Source: Rhodospirillaceae bacterium
GTDB lineage: Bacteria > Pseudomonadota > Alphaproteobacteria > Rhodospirillales > Rhodospirillaceae
Reading direction: 5' to 3'
Length of the DNA stretch: 64,000 nucleotides
Assembly: GCA_947476695.1 (NCBI GenBank)
Contig: CANJRD010000001.1
Span: 496,001-560,000, forward strand
In this document: positions 20,026-28,633 of the stretch, one piece after another
Layout of the letters: every line of letters begins with the position of its first letter
How positions within the stretch are numbered: the first letter of the stretch is position 1
Translations under genes and position numbers: made by a program
Notes under the pieces: generated by a model
The model's input: only the letters and a program-made list of their open reading frames with translations
The model's database searches: none
What the model was told of the DNA's origin: nothing

Positions 20026-20697
20026 TTGTTTCACGTGAAACACCCCGTCCAGCAGCCCACCCCCTACGGCCCGGCCCAGTTCGCCGCCGACGTCCCTGTT
20101 TCACGTGAAACACTGGACCGGCTCACGGCCTACGCGGAGCTCCTTCAGAAGTGGAACCGGACGATCAATCTGATCGGCAAAGGTACCGAGGCGGACCTTT
20201 GGCGGCGTCACATGCTGGACTCGGCGCAGTTGGCGCCTTTGTTCCCGTCGATGGACGTGACCCTCGTCGACATGGGTTCGGGGGCTGGATTCCCGGGTCT
20301 GGTCCTCGCCGCCATGGGCGTCCGCGAGACCCATCTGATCGAGGGCGATCAGCGGAAATGCGCCTTCCTGCGGGAGGCGGCGCGGCTGATTGGACCAGGG
20401 ATCACAGTCCATGCCTGCCGAACGGACGCGGCCCCTGAGATCATGGCCGACGTTATTACCGCCCGGGCGCTGGCCCCGGTGGCGGACCTTCTGACGCTGG
20501 GGGCACGTTTTTCATCTATTCACACGATTCACGTGTTCCCCAAGGGACAAAATGTAGACGTTGAATTGACTGAATCACACAAAATGTGGAAAATGCGGCT
20601 GGAACGAATTCCCAGCCGCACGGAATCTGCGGCAACGATTCTTCGCCTAAGCGAGGTCCGCCGTGTCCGAGACGATCACACTGACCACACCGCCTGA
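20026..20697 (+). CDS. rsmG: 16S rRNA (guanine-527-N7) methyltransferase RsmG (GidB)
   Basis: About 223 residues from TTG 20026; GTG 20035 or ATG 19897 (inside mnmG) are alternatives. Family homology starts at VPVSRETLDRLTAYAELLQ. The SAM-binding loop is LVDMGSGAGFPGLVLAA, preceded by KWNRTINLI and RHMLDSAQL, with NPP-type motif replaced by ITARALAPV. It methylates G527 of 16S rRNA. The 3' end overlaps parA by 35 bases. Confidence 0.9.
   Translation: MFHVKHPVQQPTPYGPAQFAADVPVSRETLDRLTAYAELLQKWNRTINLIGKGTEADLWRRHMLDSAQLAPLFPSMDVTLVDMGSGAGFPGLVLAAMGVRETHLIEGDQRKCAFLREAARLIGPGITVHACRTDAAPEIMADVITARALAPVADLLTLGARFSSIHTIHVFPKGQNVDVELTESHKMWKMRLERIPSRTESAATILRLSEVRRVRDDHTDHTA
20027..20042. promoter_or_regulatory. 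parS: parS centromere site 2
   Basis: Second perfect TGTTTCACGTGAAACA, 129 bases from site 1. It lies at the start of rsmG, where the frame reads it as FHVKH; both plausible rsmG starts fall in or next to it. Confidence 0.95.
20097..20112. promoter_or_regulatory. parS: parS centromere site 3
   Basis: Third perfect TGTTTCACGTGAAACA, 70 bases after site 2, inside rsmG, read there as VSRET. Confidence 0.95.
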
Positions 20698-21505
20698 GAT
20701 CGCGAAAACCGTTGCGCGACAGCGTATTCTGGCGATCTCAAATCAGAAGGGCGGCGTCGGTAAGACGACCACCACCGTCAATCTCGCCACGGCCATCGCC
20801 GCCGTGAACAAGAAGGTGCTGGTGATCGACCTCGATCCCCAGGGCAATGCGTCGACCAGCCTGGGCATCGACCAGAAGCAACGCAACACCAACACCTATC
20901 ATGTGCTGCTCGGCCAGGCGCCGCTGGCGGCCGCCATTGTCCCGACCGCTATTCCCGGCTTGAGCATCGTGCCCTCGGGCGTCGACTTGGCTGCGGCGGA
21001 GTTGGAGCTGATCGAGGTCGAGGAGCGCCAGAACTGCCTGCGGGATGCCCTTGCCGCCGGCGCGGGCGATTTCGACTTCGTGCTGATCGACTGCCCGCCG
21101 TCCCTCGGCCTGCTGACCCTCAATGCCCTGGTCGCCGCGCATGCGGTGATGGTCCCGCTCCAGGCCGAGTTCCTGGCGCTGGAAGGCATCAGCCATCTGG
21201 CCAAGACCATCGAGCGTGTCCGCAAGACCTTCAATCCGGGCCTGGAGCTTCAGGGCATCGTTTTGACCATGGTGGATGGCCGTAACAAGTTGTCGGAACT
21301 CGTGGAAAGCGATGTTCGGGGCTACTACGGCGAGAAGGTCTACAAGACCACGATCCCCCGGAATGTTCGCATTTCCGAGGCCCCGTCCTACGGTAAACCT
21401 GTCCTTTTGTACGATTTTGCCTCAAAAGGCGCGCGCGCCTATCTCGACCTCGCGGGAGAAGTTCTTAAGCGCGAACAACAACTTAGCCCGGGAGTAGCGG
21501 CATGA
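20663..21505 (+). CDS. parA: Chromosome partitioning ATPase ParA
   Basis: 280 residues, GTG start at 20663 behind GAGGT. The deviant Walker A is QKGGVGKTTTTVNLA, with DLDPQGNAS and the Walker B region DFVLIDCPPSLGLLTLNAL. ParA dimers bind DNA non-specifically and move ParB-parS complexes. The start lies inside rsmG (35-bp overlap) and the stop overlaps parB (ATGA), so the three are translated as a coupled set. Confidence 0.97.
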   Translation: MSETITLTTPPEIAKTVARQRILAISNQKGGVGKTTTTVNLATAIAAVNKKVLVIDLDPQGNASTSLGIDQKQRNTNTYHVLLGQAPLAAAIVPTAIPGLSIVPSGVDLAAAELELIEVEERQNCLRDALAAGAGDFDFVLIDCPPSLGLLTLNALVAAHAVMVPLQAEFLALEGISHLAKTIERVRKTFNPGLELQGIVLTMVDGRNKLSELVESDVRGYYGEKVYKTTIPRNVRISEAPSYGKPVLLYDFASKGARAYLDLAGEVLKREQQLSPGVAA

Positions 21506-22455
21506 ACGCCAGCGATAACACCAAGCGCAAGCACCTTGGCCGCGGTCTGAGCGCCCTGTTCGGCGAACAGGAAGAAGCCACCATCCAGCAGGGCCCGCTG
21601 CCCGGCGCGCCGGTGACGGATGCGACCATCATCGCCAAGGGCGGTGTGACCATCCTGCCGGTCGACCTGCTGTTCCCGTCGCCGCTTCAGCCGCGCCAAC
21701 ATTTCGACGAAGGCGCGCTGACCGAGCTCGCGGCCTCGATCGCCGAGAAGGGCATTCTTCAGCCGCTGTTGGTGCGGCCGGATCCTAACCAATCGGGCCG
21801 GTATGAAATCATCGCCGGTGAGCGCCGGTGGCGTGCGTCCCAGCGCGCCCAGGTCCATCAAGTCCCTGCCCTCGTGCGGGACTTTACGGATGCTGAAGTC
21901 CTTGAAGTCGCGCTGATCGAAAACCTCCAGCGCCAGGACCTCTCGCCGATTGAAGAGGCCAAGGGCTATCAGCGCCTCCTGAAGGACTTCGGGCACACGC
22001 AAGAAAATGTCGGCGAGATCGTCGGCAAGAGCCGCGCCCATGTCGCCAACATGCTGCGCCTGCTGAACCTGCCCGAAGCCGTGTTGGACATGGTCGACAA
22101 GGGTCTGCTCAGCGCCGGCCAGGCCCGCCCGCTGATCGGCGTCACCGGCGCCGAAGCCGCCGCCCGTCTCATCGCCAAAAAGGGCATGAGCGCCCGTCAG
22201 GCCGAGCGCTTCGCCAAGGGCTTCGGCAAAAAGCGGAAACTGGTCGCGATCGGCCAGAAGGACGCCGACACCGTCGCGCTGGAAAAGAGCCTGCAACAGG
22301 CGACCGGCTACGACGTGAAAATCACCTTCGACGGTGCCGGCGGCACGGTCATTATCGGCTACAGCAGCCTCGAACAGCTGGACGACGTCGCGAAACGCCT
22401 GTCCGCCAACGGTCGCGCGCCGAAGGTTGAGACAAATACGACGGGTTGGGGCTAA
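21502..22455 (+). CDS. parB: Chromosome partitioning protein ParB (CTPase, parS-binding)
   Basis: 317 residues. N-terminal LGRGLSALFGE box for ParA contact, then the CTP-binding N-terminal domain (PLQPRQHFDEGALTELAASI; GERRWRASQRA arginine patch), the central helix-turn-helix (TQENVGEIVGKSRAHVANML) and the C-terminal dimerisation domain. It binds the three parS sites 1.4-1.6 kb upstream. The gene is followed by a strong terminator. Confidence 0.97.
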   Translation: MNASDNTKRKHLGRGLSALFGEQEEATIQQGPLPGAPVTDATIIAKGGVTILPVDLLFPSPLQPRQHFDEGALTELAASIAEKGILQPLLVRPDPNQSGRYEIIAGERRWRASQRAQVHQVPALVRDFTDAEVLEVALIENLQRQDLSPIEEAKGYQRLLKDFGHTQENVGEIVGKSRAHVANMLRLLNLPEAVLDMVDKGLLSAGQARPLIGVTGAEAAARLIAKKGMSARQAERFAKGFGKKRKLVAIGQKDADTVALEKSLQQATGYDVKITFDGAGGTVIIGYSSLEQLDDVAKRLSANGRAPKVETNTTGWG

Positions 22456-22514
22456 ATGCCTATTAAGATGTAACTGCATCCCTAACCGGACGATTTCCGG
22501 CGAAGCGACTACAT

Positions 22515-22543
22515 ATGGGGCCTAACGGCCCCATTTTTGTTTT
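22515..22543 (+). terminator. Intrinsic terminator after parB
   Basis: ATGGGGCC, loop TAAC, GGCCCCAT, then TTTTTGTTTTG: a perfect 8-bp GC-rich stem with a T-run, 60 bases after the parB stop. It ends the mnmE-to-parB unit. Confidence 0.88.
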
Positions 22544-22552
22544 GTAGTTACA

Positions 22553-22560
22553 TCACAACT
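22553..22560. repeat. Left target-site duplication of the transposon
   Basis: TCACAACT, directly before the left inverted repeat; identical to 24324-24331. Confidence 0.92.
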
Positions 22561-22586
22561 CGGGATTATCCCTTTGGCGTACGTAC
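22561..22586 (+). repeat. Left terminal inverted repeat
   Basis: Starts CGGGATTATCCCTTTG and ends TACGTAC; mismatches to the right repeat at two positions only. The outer GGGATTATCCC is itself nearly palindromic. Confidence 0.9.
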
Positions 22587-22644
22587 GGAGCCGTGCCATG
22601 ATTAGGCGGTTCCTGCTCGCACCGCCAGGAGGCAGACTTAGCCA

Positions 22645-23286
22645 ATGCGAAGTGGTGAATATTGGCAAACGAGGGCGGCTACCGCATGGAGCGGGACGCT
22701 TGAGTTCGCGAATGATTGGCAGTGGGTGTTTGGCCTGCCCCCGGTCATCGCAGCAGCATCCACATTCCTGCGTGGGGAGGGTGGCGTGATCATCAACGGG
22801 CACCCCGCATGGGATGCGTTCCTAGTGGCCTTAGCCGCTTTCCTGGTCACCGCTGGGGGCACCTATGCATGGCGATTTTTGTTCGTAGCTCCGTACCAGA
22901 TGTATCAGGCGGTGGAGCAAGAGCGCGATGCCGCCAAGATCAAGCTCGGCCATATTGAGGTTACGAGAGAGAAGCTGACGGGGCTGACCGATCTCCGAAG
23001 CATCGGCATATCGCAGTTCAATGAGGCACCCTCGACGTTGGGCAGTTTGACGGCGTGGCACGATAAATGGCGCGCCTGGGAGCAATCGGTGGTCGCTTAC
23101 CTCAATGACCATTTCTCGCCTGCGGAGGCGTCACTGTTTCATCGGCTCGGTAAGATTCCAACCCACCGATTCGCGCAGAGCGAGGATGCCATGCACAATC
23201 ACTACCTCTCATGCCTCAGCAAGGAATTGGACATCCTCGACAAGACTGTCGAGCGACACCTCCCGGGGTCCCATGTCGCGCGGTAA
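22645..23286 (+). CDS. Transposon passenger: membrane-anchored coiled-coil protein of unknown function
   Basis: 213 residues, ATG behind AGGAGG (22627-22632). Two hydrophobic segments (about residues 28-45 and 57-80, the latter WDAFLVALAAFLVTAGG) are followed by a helical, charged region (VEQERDAAKIKLGHIEVTRE) and a soluble C-terminal domain of ~100 residues with Trp-rich LTAWHDKWRAWEQSVV. I recognise no domain. It is carried on the element together with the downstream short frame, which its 3' end overlaps by 14 bases. Lower GC than the host genes around it. Confidence 0.7.
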   Translation: MRSGEYWQTRAATAWSGTLEFANDWQWVFGLPPVIAAASTFLRGEGGVIINGHPAWDAFLVALAAFLVTAGGTYAWRFLFVAPYQMYQAVEQERDAAKIKLGHIEVTREKLTGLTDLRSIGISQFNEAPSTLGSLTAWHDKWRAWEQSVVAYLNDHFSPAEASLFHRLGKIPTHRFAQSEDAMHNHYLSCLSKELDILDKTVERHLPGSHVAR

Positions 23287-23452
23287 GCATCTATCACTCG
23301 AAGAAGCCCGTAAATTGGGCGCTTTGAAGCAGTTCGCAAAAGAACATCCGAGTGAAGCACCGAAGGAACGCTTCGATGCTTTGCTAGATGTTATTTGCCG
23401 AAATTCATCAGCAACCGATCAAACATCAGATGCGGAGCCTTCCGAAGGTTGA
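23273..23452 (+). CDS. Transposon passenger: short charged protein
   Basis: 59 residues from ATG 23273 (MSRGKHLSLEEARKLGALK). The segment LEEARKLGALKQFAKEHPSE looks like a compact helical protein, and I recall similar short frames beside IS1595-type transposases. It overlaps the previous frame by 14 bases and the antisense end of the transposase by 62 bases, so it could be coupled to the membrane protein. Function unknown; may be the element's own regulator or a host-interaction factor. Confidence 0.5.
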   Translation: MSRGKHLSLEEARKLGALKQFAKEHPSEAPKERFDALLDVICRNSSATDQTSDAEPSEG

Positions 23453-24260
23453 ACCGGAATTCGAACTCTCCGAGGTACTTCTGCAGATGCTTGGGCGAAA
23501 CGTTAATATGCGTGCCACGGATCGACCGCTTGAGCTGGCCCCACATGTTCTCAATGCTGTTGGTGTGAACAGCGCCACGAGCGTATTCCTTCGCAGCGTG
23601 ATTGACCGTCTCGTGTTTGTACCCACGCCACGGCAGCACACGGTACGTCGCGTACTCATCAGAGTAGATCGTGGAGCCTTTGACGATATTCGCGTCAATG
23701 ATCGGGAACAGGCTCTCGCGCTTCGTGCTCGCAACAACTTTGGTCATGATCTGACCGCCGCGCTCGATCATGCCGAACACGATGGCCTTATTGCCCGTGA
23801 CCCTGTTACCGGGACCAACGCCCTTCTGCCCACCACCGATCAGAGTTTCGTCAACCTCGACCGTACCGCTAAGTGGTCGATCCCCGTCAACGACCGCCAT
23901 GTATTTGCGAATCTCATGCCCCATGCGCCAAGCGGTCTTGTAGGTCACCGCAAGCTGGCGCTGCAGTTCCTTCGCCGGGACGCCGTGGCGCGTCGTGGTG
24001 AACAGGTAGATCGCGTAAAACCACTTCTGCAGGGCCGTGTGCGACTTGGCGAACGGCGTGCCCACCATCGGATGCAGGTGATGGCCGCACCACTGGCAGC
24101 TAAACGCAGGCTGGCCCGTGACCCGGTGGAACTTGGTTTCCCGCTTGCACTTGGGGCAGTGGCTAATCCCCTGAAAACGCACCCGGAAAAGGTGGTTCAG
24201 GCACGCATCGTCGTCCGGGAACTGCTGGAAAAACTGCTGTGCCGTCAGGGTCTTAGTCAT
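23391..24260 (-). CDS. IS1595-family transposase
   Basis: 289 residues, ATG behind GGAGAGG. An N-terminal zinc ribbon (CPKCKRETKFHRV and CQWCG) precedes the DDE-type core: VEVDETLIGG (first Asp), TIYSDEYATY (second Asp) and NSIENMWGQLKRSIRGTH (third acidic/Asn region). Full length and intact, so the element may still be mobile. Its 5' end lies 63 bases inside the right inverted repeat end. Confidence 0.93.
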   Translation of the reverse strand: MTKTLTAQQFFQQFPDDDACLNHLFRVRFQGISHCPKCKRETKFHRVTGQPAFSCQWCGHHLHPMVGTPFAKSHTALQKWFYAIYLFTTTRHGVPAKELQRQLAVTYKTAWRMGHEIRKYMAVVDGDRPLSGTVEVDETLIGGGQKGVGPGNRVTGNKAIVFGMIERGGQIMTKVVASTKRESLFPIIDANIVKGSTIYSDEYATYRVLPWRGYKHETVNHAAKEYARGAVHTNSIENMWGQLKRSIRGTHINVSPKHLQKYLGEFEFRFNLRKAPHLMFDRLLMNFGK

Positions 24261-24297
24261 TTGGCCTCTCCTTATGAGAGAAAACTACCAAACGCCT

Positions 24298-24323
24298 GTA
24301 CGTATGTCAAAGGGATAATCCCG
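24298..24323 (-). repeat. Right terminal inverted repeat
   Basis: Reverse complement starts CGGGATTATCCCTTTG and continues to TACGTAC, matching the left end except two positions. Confidence 0.9.
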
Positions 24324-24331
24324 TCACAACT
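24324..24331. repeat. Right target-site duplication of the transposon
   Basis: TCACAACT. Its last two bases are part of the holA stop codon (24330-24332), which is preserved. Confidence 0.92.
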
Positions 24332-25370
24332 AGCGACGCGCCGCTGAGCGTGCGGCCTGGGCGATCTGAATCAGTGCGCGTTCGATGACGGCTTCGGTCG
24401 GCATGTCGGTGGATTTGGCCGCCAGCTCGGCTTCGGTCAAAACACCCAGGCCGCGCGCGAGCAGGCTTTCGGTCCAGCGATTCGCCTGGGCCTGGAACCG
24501 GCCTTTGAATTTGAAGAACACCGGCGGGCGCAGACTCATCATCGCGGAGTCGAGCCCGCGGCCGTCCGCGACCTTACCGCGAATCTCATGCAGCCGGACG
24601 AGATGCCGTGACGCGGCGGTCAATATACCGATGGCCGATGTGCCTTCTGCGGTCAGGCGGGCATAGATTCGCTGCACCGTCGCCTGATCGCCGTCGGCCA
24701 TCGCATAGATCAATCCGTCCAGGTCGACAGCCGAGGTGTCGCCCACGCAGGCGAGAACATCGTCCTCGCTGATCGTTCTTCCGGCGGCGTTGCCGCCGAC
24801 ATACATGATCAACTTCTCGATCTCGCGCCGGGTCAGCTCGCGATCGCCGCCGAGGTGATCGACCAGCCAATCGAGCGCGTCGCCCGAGATGCTGAGGCCC
24901 GCGGTTTTCAACATCTCGCGCACCAGGCGCGAAATCGCCTCATTGTCGTCGGCGTAACAGGGCACGGCCGCGGCGTTGTCGGCTTCCTCGAACGCGAGGC
25001 GTAATTTCGAACGCGCCGGCAAATCGCCGGCGGCAAACACGACCATCGCATCGCCGGTCGCCGACGCCAGCCACTTGCCGCACAGCTCGGCGACGGTATC
25101 GGTCGCATCGCGGATACGCACCACACGACGTCCACCCGTCAGCGCCATCGACGCGGCTTCATCGCGCAGGCGCGCCGGATCGTCCTTTAATGCTCCGGCA
25201 TCGAACTCGCTGACGCGGAACGGATCGTCGACACTGCCGGCGATACTTTTCGTGATGGTGTTCAGGCGCTCGCGCACAAGCCCCGCGTCGGGCCCATAAA
25301 TAAGCACCGCGCGCACGTTGGTATCAGGCTTTGAGATGAATCCGTCGGCGCGGTGATTTTGGATCTTCAT
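24330..25370 (-). CDS. holA: DNA polymerase III delta subunit
   Basis: 346 residues. Opens and loads the sliding clamp as part of the clamp loader. Family segments include VRAVLIYGPDAGLVRERL at the N-terminus, ALDWLVDHLGGDRELTRREI and ILTAASRHLVRLHEI. It is downstream of lptE and leuS in the same direction, with 3 bases between lptE stop and the holA ATG. The transposon sits against its stop codon without changing the protein. Confidence 0.95.
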   Translation of the reverse strand: MKIQNHRADGFISKPDTNVRAVLIYGPDAGLVRERLNTITKSIAGSVDDPFRVSEFDAGALKDDPARLRDEAASMALTGGRRVVRIRDATDTVAELCGKWLASATGDAMVVFAAGDLPARSKLRLAFEEADNAAAVPCYADDNEAISRLVREMLKTAGLSISGDALDWLVDHLGGDRELTRREIEKLIMYVGGNAAGRTISEDDVLACVGDTSAVDLDGLIYAMADGDQATVQRIYARLTAEGTSAIGILTAASRHLVRLHEIRGKVADGRGLDSAMMSLRPPVFFKFKGRFQAQANRWTESLLARGLGVLTEAELAAKSTDMPTEAVIERALIQIAQAARSAARR

Positions 25371-25373
25371 CGA

Positions 25374-25907
25374 CTACTGAGCAGACGCCGTCTGCCGCCG
25401 GCGGTTCTCGAGGAAGATCGCCAGCCGTACTTTGATCCCGTCGCCGATCTGCTTGATCGCGCGATCCTTCGCGTTGCCGATGGCGGCGACGGTCGCGTAC
25501 TGGTCGTCGAGGATGTTGTAACTGACGACGGACTGCACCACGTCGGACAAGATTCGCTGGCCGCCCACGTTCACCGAGAAACGCGCCGTGTAGATCAGGT
25601 TCGCATGCGACGCGGTGGCGTCACGGCGCACGCCGAGTTCATCGGTGCGCGAACGCATCTGCACGTCGAGCACATAGCGCGGATGATCGCCGAGGCCCGA
25701 GGGCTGGAGACGCTCGCGCAATGCTTGGCGCAATTTCACGCCGTCGGCGTCGGCGATGGGCGAAATCTGCATCGCTGCCAGTTCCGCCGTCACGACGGGC
25801 GATGTGCTCTGGCCGCTTTCGTTGGTCGCGTACAGCGGCTTGAAGCCGCAGCCGGCCAGCGGCAGCACGGCAGTCAGAAGGAATATACGGCGCGCGATGT
25901 GTTTCAT
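25374..25907 (-). CDS. lptE: LPS-assembly lipoprotein LptE
   Basis: 177 residues from ATG 25905-25907. Signal with lipobox VLPLAGC places Cys near residue 20; the sequence GCGFKPLYA right after it is typical for LptE. The rest (LDVQMRSRTDELGVRRDATA, SVVSYNILDDQYATVAA) matches the family. It plugs LptD in the outer membrane and helps insert LPS. leuS lies 22 bases upstream, holA 3 bases downstream. Confidence 0.93.
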   Translation of the reverse strand: MKHIARRIFLLTAVLPLAGCGFKPLYATNESGQSTSPVVTAELAAMQISPIADADGVKLRQALRERLQPSGLGDHPRYVLDVQMRSRTDELGVRRDATASHANLIYTARFSVNVGGQRILSDVVQSVVSYNILDDQYATVAAIGNAKDRAIKQIGDGIKVRLAIFLENRRRQTASAQ

Positions 25908-25929
25908 GTTCGGGCCGAGCTTACCATGC

Positions 25930-28536
25930 CTAACCGGCGGCGACGATATTGACGATCTTGTCGCAGACCACGATGACTTTGCGCGGCGGCTTGCCCTCGA
26001 GCAACTTCTGGACCGCCGGCAGGGCCAGGGCGGCGGCTTCGCAGACATCGTTCGGCGCCCCTTTGGCGACGTCGATGGTGCCGCGCAGCTTACCGTTGAC
26101 CTGGACGGCCAGGGTGGCGGTGTCGTCCACCAGCAGGGCCAGATCGAAGCTCGGCCAGGCCGTTTCGGACAGCATGTCCGTATGCCCGAGCGAGCGCCAC
26201 ATTTCCTCGGCCAGGTGCGGCGTGAGCGGCCCGATCAGCTGGGCGAGTGTCGCCACGCCGAAGCGGTAGACGTTGGCGCCGAGGTTCTCGCGGCTCATCT
26301 CGGCCAAAGCATTCGTCAGTTCGCGGATGCGCGCGACGGCCGAGTTGAAGCGGAACTTCTCCAGATCGTCGCTGACATTGGCGATGGCGCGGTGGATCTG
26401 GCGCAGCACCGCCGCGTCCTTCGGGGTCAGCACCGAGATCGCCGGCACCTTGCCCTCGGGAATCTCGCTCGCGGTCGCGGCCATGCGCCACAGCCGGTTC
26501 AGATACCGCCACGCGCCCTCGATGCCGGAATCGGTCCACTCGAGATCGCGCTCGGGCGGAGAGTCGGACAGCATGAACAGCCGCGCCGCATCGGCGCCAT
26601 AGGTCTCGATGATCGCCTGCGGGTCGACGGTGTTCTTCTTCGACTTCGACATTTTCTCGGAACGGCCGACCGTCAGCGCAGCACCATCGGAGACGCGCTT
26701 GCCCGTCGCCTCGCCCGTCTTTTCGACGTCGCCCGGTTCGACCCAGGCGCCGTCCGCCGTGCGATAGGTTTCGTGGCAGACCATGCCTTGTGTGAACAAG
26801 CCGTCGAACGGCTCGGCCACATCGATGAAGCCGCAGTCCTTCATCGCGCGCGTGAAGAAGCGCGCGTACAGCAGATGGAGCACCGCGTGTTCCACGCCGC
26901 CGATGTATTGGTCGACCGGCATCCAGTACTTCGCCGCCGCCTTGTCGAAGGGCACGTCGTTGGCGTGCGGCGAGCAATAGCGCGCGAAGTACCACGACGA
27001 TTCAAAGAACGTGTCGAAGGTGTCGGTCTCGCGCGTCGCGGCCGCCGAACACTTCGGACACTTCACGTTCTTCCACGTCGGATGACGCGCAAGCGGATTG
27101 CCCGGCACATCGAACGTCACGTCTTCCGGCAACGTCACCGGCAGATCCTTGTCCGGCACCGGCTGCGGGCCGCACTTTTCGCAATGGATGATCGGGATCG
27201 GGCAACCCCAATAGCGCTGGCGTGAAACACCCCAGTCGCGCAGGCGGTATTGCACCGTACCCTTGCCGAGGTTGGCGTCTTCCAGCTTCTTGATCGCCGC
27301 GCGCTTGGCCTCAACGACCGGCAGGCCGTCGAGGAATTCGGAATTCACCGCCACGCCGTCGTCGGTGAAGGCAACGTTGCCGCTTTCCAGCTCGGCGGCG
27401 AAAGCCTTCGCGTCAGCACTTTTCGGTGCCACGACGCACTTCACGGGCAGGCCGTATTTGCGCGCGAATTCCATATCGCGCTCGTCGTGACCGGGGCAGC
27501 CGAAGATCGCGCCGGTGCCGTAACCCATCAGCACGAAGTTCGCGACATAGACCGGCACCGTCACGCCGGCCTTGAACGGATGGCGCGCCTTCAGGCCGGT
27601 ATCGAAGCCTTTCTTCTCGGCGGTCTCGACCGCCGCAGTCGATGTGCCGCCACGGCTGCACTCGGCGATGAATTCGGCCAGCGCCGGGTTCGTCTCGGCA
27701 ACCTTGGCCGCGAGCGGATGATGCGCGGAGATCGCGGTGAACGAAGCGCCGAACAGCGTATCGGGGCGTGTCGTGAAAACTTCCAGACTCTCGCCGGTGT
27801 CCTTGCCGTTCGCATCGACCAGCGGCCAGAAGACGCGCGCGCCTTCCGAACGGCCGATCCAGTTCTGCTGCATCACGCGGACTTTTTCCGGCCAGCGCTC
27901 GAGCCCATCGAGCGCGCGCAGCAAGTCCTCGGCGTAATGCGTGATCTTCAGGAACCACTGGCTCAGCTGGCGCTGTTCAACCGGCGCGCCGGAACGCCAG
28001 CCGCGCCCGTCGATCACCTGCTCGTTCGCCAGAACAGTGTGCTCGACCGGATCCCAGTTCACCCAGGACTCTTTCCGATAGGCGAGGCCCGCCTTCAGGA
28101 AGTCGAGGAACATCTTCTGTTCGTGCTTGTAGTATTCCGGCTCGCAGGTGGAAATCTCCCGATCCCAATCGAGCGACAGCCCGAGCGGCTGCAACTGCGC
28201 GCGCATCACGGAGATGTTCTGGCGCGTCCAGGCACCCGGATGCACACCGCGCTCAAGCGCTGCGTTTTCCGCCGGCAGGCCAAAGGAATCCCATCCCATC
28301 GGGTGCAGGATGTTGAAGCCCTTCGCCTTCTTATGGCGCGCGACCACGTCGCCGAGCGTGTAGTTGCGCACATGCCCCATGTGGATGCGTCCCGACGGAT
28401 AGGGGAACATCTCAAGCACGTAGTACTTCGGCTTTTTGGAATCGGTCTCGGCGCGGAAGCTGCCCTTCGCGGTCCAGGCTTCCTGCCAACGATGCTCGAC
28501 TTCACGCGCGTTGTAGCGTTCTTCCGGCGATGCCAT
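25930..28536 (-). CDS. leuS: Leucyl-tRNA synthetase
   Basis: 868 residues from ATG 28534-28536 ([18 protein letters not shown]); an upstream start would add 12 unrelated residues. Class I motifs HMGH ([17 protein letters not shown]) and KMSKS ([13 protein letters not shown]) are present, with a CP1 editing domain and a zinc-like CPKC segment ([18 protein letters not shown]). Leads the leuS-lptE-holA unit, a conserved alphaproteobacterial order. Confidence 0.98.
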   Translation of the reverse strand: MASPEERYNAREVEHRWQEAWTAKGSFRAETDSKKPKYYVLEMFPYPSGRIHMGHVRNYTLGDVVARHKKAKGFNILHPMGWDSFGLPAENAALERGVHPGAWTRQNISVMRAQLQPLGLSLDWDREISTCEPEYYKHEQKMFLDFLKAGLAYRKESWVNWDPVEHTVLANEQVIDGRGWRSGAPVEQRQLSQWFLKITHYAEDLLRALDGLERWPEKVRVMQQNWIGRSEGARVFWPLVDANGKDTGESLEVFTTRPDTLFGASFTAISAHHPLAAKVAETNPALAEFIAECSRGGTSTAAVETAEKKGFDTGLKARHPFKAGVTVPVYVANFVLMGYGTGAIFGCPGHDERDMEFARKYGLPVKCVVAPKSADAKAFAAELESGNVAFTDDGVAVNSEFLDGLPVVEAKRAAIKKLEDANLGKGTVQYRLRDWGVSRQRYWGCPIPIIHCEKCGPQPVPDKDLPVTLPEDVTFDVPGNPLARHPTWKNVKCPKCSAAATRETDTFDTFFESSWYFARYCSPHANDVPFDKAAAKYWMPVDQYIGGVEHAVLHLLYARFFTRAMKDCGFIDVAEPFDGLFTQGMVCHETYRTADGAWVEPGDVEKTGEATGKRVSDGAALTVGRSEKMSKSKKNTVDPQAIIETYGADAARLFMLSDSPPERDLEWTDSGIEGAWRYLNRLWRMAATASEIPEGKVPAISVLTPKDAAVLRQIHRAIANVSDDLEKFRFNSAVARIRELTNALAEMSRENLGANVYRFGVATLAQLIGPLTPHLAEEMWRSLGHTDMLSETAWPSFDLALLVDDTATLAVQVNGKLRGTIDVAKGAPNDVCEAAALALPAVQKLLEGKPPRKVIVVCDKIVNIVAAG

Positions 28537-28633
28537 GCCCGGATCCCTCGGCGCAGAGAGCCGCGCCTGCAAATAGTTACATCAGCAGCCTGAACGATTC
28601 AGGCCGCGAGATCGCTCCCTGAGGAGAGCGAAC

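Larger units (their letters stand above)
22561..24323. mobile_element. IS1595-type transposon with passenger genes
   Basis: 1763 bases bounded by terminal inverted repeats (22561-22586 and 24298-24323; 24 of 26 positions match, both ends CGGGATTATCCC) and an 8-bp duplication, the duplication length typical of the IS1595 family. It contains a leftward transposase and two rightward passenger frames. Perfect target duplications and an intact transposase imply recent insertion. It split the parB-holA intergenic region. Confidence 0.92.

Noticed and set aside
19898-20112. Three identical short repeats as a possible CRISPR array
   Set aside because: Repeats are the 16-base parS palindrome, unevenly spaced (129 and 70 bases) and inside coding genes next to parAB.
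22515-22534. Terminator stem after parB as part of the transposon end
   Set aside because: It lies before the target duplication (22553-22560), so it belongs to the host parB gene.
25756-27225. 489-codon plus-strand open frame opposite lptE and leuS
   Set aside because: Shadow of leuS on the complementary strand; composition typical of antisense frames in GC-rich DNA.
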